A stretch of 64,000 nt of DNA from Castellaniella sp. MT123. GTDB lineage: Bacteria > Pseudomonadota > Gammaproteobacteria > Burkholderiales > Burkholderiaceae_B. This document shows positions 59,525 through 64,000 of the stretch, in pieces (positions within the stretch are counted from its first letter, which is position 1; each line of letters begins with the position of its first letter). The DNA is taken from the NCBI RefSeq assembly GCF_039614765.1, contig NZ_CP154879.1:3038001-3102000 (forward strand), in the 5' to 3' direction. Under the pieces are notes generated by a model. The model had not been told where the DNA came from. It searched no databases and was given only the letters and a program-made list of their open reading frames with translations. A program made the translations under genes and the position numbers.

Positions 59525-60157
59525 ATGTATTCGATCGGTCTGACCGGCGGGATCGGGTCCGGCAAGACCCAGGTGGCGGACTGGCTGGCGCAATGGGGGG
59601 CCGCAGTGATCGATACCGACCGGATCGCGCATGAACTGACGGCGCCGGGCGGATCGGCGATCGAACCCCTGCGCCAGGCTTTTGGTCCGGCGGCCATTCT
59701 GCCCGACGGCCGCCTTGACCGTGACTGGATGCGGGATCGCGTATTTGCAGATCCGGAAATGCGCCGGCGGCTGGAATCCATCCTGCATCCCTTGATTGGC
59801 CAGGCCGTCCAGGCGCAGGCGGCGCGGGCGCAGGGCCCATACCGTGTCTTCGTCGTACCGCTGCTGGTGGAATCCGGGCGCTGGCGGGATCGGGTGGACC
59901 GGATCTGTGTGGTGGACTGTGATCCGGAAACGCAGATCCGGCGCGTGCAGGCGCGCAGCGGGCTGACGCGGGAAGCCATTGGGCGTATCATGTCCGCTCA
60001 GTCTTCCCGGGAGGATCGCCTGGCTGCGGCCGACGACGTCATCGTGAACGATGGGGTCACCGATCTGGCTGCGCTGCGTGAACGGTCCTGGCATTGTCAT
60101 CAGACATGGTGCCAGCTGGCTTCACGGTCGCCCGACGGGCCGGCCACTCATGATTAG
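59525..60157 (+). CDS. coaE: Dephospho-CoA kinase
   Basis: A 210-aa P-loop kinase, last step of coenzyme A synthesis. It starts MYSIGLTGGIGSGKTQVADW with the P-loop at 8-15 and the IDTDRIAHELT motif that follows. AGGA lies about 10 bases upstream of the ATG; the start follows the prepilin peptidase stop by 14 bases. Confidence 0.95.
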   Translation: MYSIGLTGGIGSGKTQVADWLAQWGAAVIDTDRIAHELTAPGGSAIEPLRQAFGPAAILPDGRLDRDWMRDRVFADPEMRRRLESILHPLIGQAVQAQAARAQGPYRVFVVPLLVESGRWRDRVDRICVVDCDPETQIRRVQARSGLTREAIGRIMSAQSSREDRLAAADDVIVNDGVTDLAALRERSWHCHQTWCQLASRSPDGPATHD

Positions 60158-60169
60158 GGTCTTTTGCGC

Positions 60170-60922
60170 GTGATTCTGTACGAGTACCCCTGTAATGAAC
60201 GTGTGCGTACCCTGCTCAGGGTCGAATATCTGTTCGACCGTCTGTTTTTCTTCGTGAAGGGCGAAGACGCTCGTTGCCACCAGATCGCCATGGCCACCCT
60301 GTTCGACCTGCTCGACGTCTGCGAGCGTGCCGATGTGCGCACGGCTGTCCTGCAGGATCTGGATCGGCATCGCACGGCACTGTCGGCCTTGCGCGAGCAT
60401 CCCGGCGTCGATCGCCCCACGCTCGATAGCCTGCTGAAAGAAATGCAGTCCGTGTCGGCGGATTTGTCCGGACAGGGCCGCATCGGCCAGTGCCTGCGGG
60501 ACAACGAATGGCTTGCCAGCCTGCGCGGGCGCATTACCGCGCCGGGCAGCTCGTCCCCCATCGATCTGCCTTCCTACTACGCCTGGCAGATCAAACCCGT
60601 CGAGGCCCGTGTCCGCGACCTGGCAGGCTGGATCGACACGATGATGCCGCTGCATCGGGCGGTGGCGTTGATCCTGCAGATGCTGCGCGACGCGGGCGAT
60701 GCCCATGACCAGGTGGCCAGCCAGGGGGCATATCAGGAAATGCTGGGGGGCAAGACCTTCCAGCTGCTACGGGTCTGGGTCGATCAGGGGCTGGGGGTTT
60801 TCCCCGAAATCAGCGCCAACAAATACGTCATCTGGGTGCGGTTCTCCCTGCAGGACAATACGGCGAAGCCGCAGCCGGCCGGCCGCGACATTGCGTTTCG
60901 CCTCGCCCGCTGCAATCTCTAG
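60170..60922 (+). CDS. zapD: Cell division protein ZapD
   Basis: A 250-aa FtsZ-associated protein that bundles FtsZ filaments at the division ring. The start MILYEYPCNERVRTLLRVEYL fits the family, from GTG 60170; an upstream TTG at 60164 is less likely. Later motifs include LPSYYAWQ and GVFPEISANKYVIWVRF. It lies 12 bases after coaE. Confidence 0.94.
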   Translation: MILYEYPCNERVRTLLRVEYLFDRLFFFVKGEDARCHQIAMATLFDLLDVCERADVRTAVLQDLDRHRTALSALREHPGVDRPTLDSLLKEMQSVSADLSGQGRIGQCLRDNEWLASLRGRITAPGSSSPIDLPSYYAWQIKPVEARVRDLAGWIDTMMPLHRAVALILQMLRDAGDAHDQVASQGAYQEMLGGKTFQLLRVWVDQGLGVFPEISANKYVIWVRFSLQDNTAKPQPAGRDIAFRLARCNL

Positions 60923-60933
60923 GACTTTCCATC

Positions 60934-62136
60934 ATGATCGATACCACGACGCGTCCCCTGGGCAGGCGCCGCCGGGTTTGGATGTGGGCGGCGCTGTGCG
61001 TGCTTGTCGGTCTGGCCGTCTGGCGATTCTGGCCCCAGGGCGCGGGTCAGCCGTCGGGTCGGGGTGGTGGCGCGGGACTGGCGACGCCCGTGTCTGTCAC
61101 TCAGGTCGAATCCGGACAGATCGACCGGTCGCTGCGCGCGCTGGGAACGGTCAATGCATTGGCCACGGTCACGATCCGGGCGCGGGTGGACGGGCCGCTG
61201 CAGTCCCTGCATTTCACGGATGGCCAGCCGGTGGCGGCGGGCGACCTGCTCGCGGTCATCGATCCCCGGCCCTTCGAGATCCAGCTGCGGCAGGCGCAGG
61301 GTCAACAGATCCAGCATGCGGCCCAACTGGACAACGCGCGCCGCGATCTGGCGCGATACGAACAGCTGGCCAAGCAGAATTCCGTGGCGCGCCAGCAGCT
61401 GGACACCGCCCGGGCGCAAGTCGGCGAACTGCAGGGGCAGGCGAAGATCGACCAGGCGGCTGTCGACGAGGCGCATCTGCAACTCAGCTATACCCGGATC
61501 CTGGCGCCGATGGCCGGTCGTTTGGGGATGCGCAAGGTCGACGTCGGGAACATGGTGCATGCCTCCGATACGGGCGGCCTGGTGGTGTTGACGCAAAGCC
61601 GGCCCATCGATGTGGTGTTCTCCATCCCCCAGACCCGGCTGCCGGCGCTGTTGGCTGCCCGCCGTGCCGACAGCGGCCTGCGTACGCAGCTTTTCAGTCA
61701 GGCGGGTGGTCCCGTCCTGGCCACCGGCACCCTGATCGCGGTGGACAATCAGATCGACGTCGCCACCGGCACGGTGCAGCTCAAGGCCCGGTTCGACAAT
61801 GCGGACGAGTCCCTGTTCCCCAACCAGTTCGTGCAGGTGCGCCTGCGCCTGGGGCTGGAATCCGGTCTCGTGCTGCCTCTGCGCGCCGTGCAGCGCGGTT
61901 CGGCGGGCGAATACGTCTATCGCGCCGACGCCGATCACAAAGTGCATGTCGTGCCTGTTGTGACTGGCGTGGATGATGGCGAGCGGGTCGTGATCGAATC
62001 GGGACTGGCGGCCGGGGATACCGTGGTGGTCGAAGGCACCGATCGCCTGCGTGAAGGCAGCCTGATCGAAGAGGTGGCCCCGGGGCAGTCCCCGTCGACG
62101 GGCTCGTCGGGGGCCGTCAAGGGTCACGCTTCGTGA
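60934..62136 (+). CDS. mdtA: RND efflux periplasmic adaptor (MdtA-like)
   Basis: A 400-aa membrane fusion protein: N-terminal membrane anchor (about 14-33), a barrel-sandwich domain with the lipoyl motifs ([38 protein letters not shown]), an alpha-helical hairpin (about 118-185) and a beta-barrel. It bridges the MdtB/C inner-membrane pump to TolC. The stop overlaps the mdtB-like GTG start (GTGA). Confidence 0.88.
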   Translation: MIDTTTRPLGRRRRVWMWAALCVLVGLAVWRFWPQGAGQPSGRGGGAGLATPVSVTQVESGQIDRSLRALGTVNALATVTIRARVDGPLQSLHFTDGQPVAAGDLLAVIDPRPFEIQLRQAQGQQIQHAAQLDNARRDLARYEQLAKQNSVARQQLDTARAQVGELQGQAKIDQAAVDEAHLQLSYTRILAPMAGRLGMRKVDVGNMVHASDTGGLVVLTQSRPIDVVFSIPQTRLPALLAARRADSGLRTQLFSQAGGPVLATGTLIAVDNQIDVATGTVQLKARFDNADESLFPNQFVQVRLRLGLESGLVLPLRAVQRGSAGEYVYRADADHKVHVVPVVTGVDDGERVVIESGLAAGDTVVVEGTDRLREGSLIEEVAPGQSPSTGSSGAVKGHAS

Positions 62137-64000
62137 ATCTGTCGCGCCCCTTCATCCTGCGGCCGATCGCCACCACGCTGGCGATGATCGCCGTGGTGCT
62201 GGCCGGGCTGCTGGGGTATCGCGAACTGCCCGTGTCGGCCCTGCCGCAGGTGGACTTCCCCACCATCCAGGTGACGACGCTATATCCCGGGGCCGGGCCA
62301 GATGTCATGACGGCGTTGGTCACCTCGCCGTTGGAACGCCAGTTCGGCCAGATGCCGGGCCTGTCGCAAATGCTGTCCACCAGCTCGGGCGGGTCCTCGC
62401 GCATCACCTTGCGCTTCGATCTGGGGCTGCCGCTGGATGTGGCCGAACAGGAAGTCCAGGCCGCCATCAACGCGGCTTCGAACCTGCTGCCCGGCGACAT
62501 GCCGTCGCCGCCTATCTACCGCAAGGTCAATCCGGCCGACACGCCGGTGATGACGCTGGCGGTGACCTCGCCCACGCTGCCGCTGGATCAGGTGCGCGAT
62601 CTGATCGAGGTGCGGGTCGCGCAGAAATTGTCCCAGATCAGTGGGGTCGGCCTGGTCAGCGTGACCGGCGGGCAGAGGCCGGCCGTGCGTATCCAGGTGG
62701 ATCCCCAGGCGCTGGCCGCGCATAAACTCACGCTGGCCGACGTGCGCAAGGCGGTCACCCAGTCTAACGTCAACCAGCCCAAGGGCAATCTGGACGGGCC
62801 GCAGCGGTCGTTGACCATCAGCGTCAACGACCAGCTGAAAGACCCGGCCGAATACGAACGCCTGATCCTGGCCTATGAGAACGGCGCGCCCCTGCGCCTG
62901 GGCGACGTGGCGCACGTGCGCCGCGCGGCGGAAAATCTGTACCAGGCGGCCTGGTTCGATCACACGCCGGCGGTCTTGCTGAATATCCAGCGTCAGCCGG
63001 GCGCCAATGTGATCCAGGTGGTCGACCAGATCCAGACGCTGCTGCCGGGCCTGCGCCAGACTCTGCCGACGGGCGTCGACCTGCGGGTGGCCGCCGATCG
63101 CACGCACACGATCCGCGATTCGATCGATCACGTGCAGATCGAGATGTTGCTGGCCATCGCCCTGGTGGTGGCGGTGACCTTCGTGTTTTTGCGGACCTGG
63201 CGGGCGACGCTCATTCCGGGTGTGGTCGTGCCGCTGTCGCTGGTGGGCACGTTCGGCCTGATGTATCTGATGGGCTTCAGCATCAACAACCTGACTCTGA
63301 TGGCGCTGACGATCGCCACCGGCTTCGTGGTGGACGATGCCATCGTCATGATCGAAAACATCGCCCGCCACATCGAGGAAGGCGAAAACGCCCTGACGGC
63401 GGCGCTGCGCGGGGCGCGCCAGATCGGCTTCACCCTGGTGTCGTTGACCGTGTCGCTGATCGCGGTGCTGATCCCCCTGCTTTTCATGGCCGACGTGGTC
63501 GGGCGGCTGTTTCGCGAGTTCGCGGTGACGCTGGCGGTGGCGATCCTGTTGTCCCTGCTGATTTCCCTGACGCTGACGCCCATGATGTGCGCCCGCATGC
63601 TGCGCCCGGAATCCGAAGAGCGACATGGCCGTTTTCTTCGGGGGGCCGGGCGTGCCATGGACCGGCTGGTCACCGCGTACGACCGGGGGCTGACGTGGGT
63701 GCTGGCCCATCAGTTGGCCACACTGTGGTTCGCACTGGGGACGCTGGTGGTGACGGTCGGGCTGTATGCCGGCATTCCCAAGGGCTTTTTCCCGCAGCAG
63801 GATACCGGCGCGATCCAGGCCATCACCCAGGGCCCGCAGACAGCCTCCTTTCCCGTCATGTCCCGCCTGCAGCAGTCGGCGGTCGAGCGGGTGCTGGCGG
63901 ATCCGGCGGTCGCGTCGGTGACGTCCTTCATCGGGATCGATGGCGACAATACGACATTGAACACCGGGCGCCTGCAGATCACGCTCAAGCCCCTGACGGA
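62133..64000 (+). CDS. mdtB: RND efflux inner-membrane pump (MdtB-like), cut by window end
   Basis: The frame opens at GTG 62133, overlapping the adaptor stop, and reads [20 protein letters not shown], then on without stop to the last base (622 codons). Motifs include the first helix, the porter region ending in [17 protein letters not shown], and the proton-relay aspartates in [21 protein letters not shown] (cut for length). The missing C-terminal half would be about 400 residues. It is likely MdtB or MuxB, the first of two pump subunits. Confidence 0.9.
   Translation, partial: MNLSRPFILRPIATTLAMIAVVLAGLLGYRELPVSALPQVDFPTIQVTTLYPGAGPDVMTALVTSPLERQFGQMPGLSQMLSTSSGGSSRITLRFDLGLPLDVAEQEVQAAINAASNLLPGDMPSPPIYRKVNPADTPVMTLAVTSPTLPLDQVRDLIEVRVAQKLSQISGVGLVSVTGGQRPAVRIQVDPQALAAHKLTLADVRKAVTQSNVNQPKGNLDGPQRSLTISVNDQLKDPAEYERLILAYENGAPLRLGDVAHVRRAAENLYQAAWFDHTPAVLLNIQRQPGANVIQVVDQIQTLLPGLRQTLPTGVDLRVAADRTHTIRDSIDHVQIEMLLAIALVVAVTFVFLRTWRATLIPGVVVPLSLVGTFGLMYLMGFSINNLTLMALTIATGFVVDDAIVMIENIARHIEEGENALTAALRGARQIGFTLVSLTVSLIAVLIPLLFMADVVGRLFREFAVTLAVAILLSLLISLTLTPMMCARMLRPESEERHGRFLRGAGRAMDRLVTAYDRGLTWVLAHQLATLWFALGTLVVTVGLYAGIPKGFFPQQDTGAIQAITQGPQTASFPVMSRLQQSAVERVLADPAVASVTSFIGIDGDNTTLNTGRLQITLKPLT

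Noticed and set aside
62280-63710. 476-residue open frame on the minus strand at the window end
   Set aside because: It mirrors the mdtB-like coding sequence, which has clear RND motifs on the plus strand from a GTG start.

Overview
The window looks like chromosomal DNA from a high-GC betaproteobacterium of the Burkholderiales, most like the Alcaligenaceae (Bordetella, Achromobacter, Castellaniella relatives). The evidence is the gene order hprK-ptsN-hpf-lptBAC-kdsCD, the DUF3460-scpA-panC run, the ubiE-Tim44-ubiJ-ubiB-heptose run and the prepilin peptidase-coaE-zapD run. No rRNA, tRNA, IS element, phage or CRISPR array was recognised. Genes are tightly packed, with many 4-base stop/start overlaps.

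Layout. 1-4884 (minus): hprK (cut by the window edge), ptsN, hpf, then the LPS transport/Kdo genes lptB, lptA, lptC, kdsC, kdsD. rpoN, usual between lptB and hpf, is missing. apt diverges at 5007. 5580-12568 (minus): one operon for cytochrome bd, with a GbsR/MarR-type regulator, cydA, cydB, the tiny cydX (42 aa), cydD and cydC. 12725-16657: a giant FAD/Fe-S dehydrogenase (GlcD-GlcF type fusion). 16767-24202: a YqaA-like membrane protein, D-amino acid dehydrogenase, a LysR regulator with two matching putative operators, a glutamate/aspartate ABC transporter (gltIJKL) and a D-amino acid transaminase. Together these look like an amino-acid/D-amino-acid uptake and catabolism module.

24199-36729: a diguanylate cyclase, ilvA, phoBR with a PHO-box-like repeat, ubiE, a Tim44-domain protein, ubiJ, ubiB, an ADP-heptose pathway adenylyltransferase, a Pcm-like methyltransferase, and thiD and thiG.

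36922-42335 (plus) is the most unusual non-core operon. It has five consecutive exported proteins: a large lipoprotein, a YcfL-like protein, an LpoB-like lipoprotein, an unrecognised periplasmic protein and a FlgT/CsgG-like protein. 42370-45513 (minus) is a vitamin B12 uptake unit: a cobalamin riboswitch, btuB and a BtuF-like binding protein. A 51-aa small gene (minus) and a 1108-aa autotransporter with a zinc-metalloprotease motif (plus) diverge from a short region holding two perfect palindromes. metH (B12-dependent methionine synthase) follows, linking B12 uptake to use.

53215-64000: an XRE/MmyB regulator, an MFS exporter, a DUF3460 protein, scpA, panC, a LuxR-only regulator, an NlpE-like lipoprotein, a prepilin peptidase lacking its methylase domain, coaE, zapD, and an RND efflux pair (mdtA-like complete, mdtB-like cut by the window end).

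Best candidates for something undescribed are the five-gene envelope operon and the metalloprotease autotransporter with its divergent small gene.
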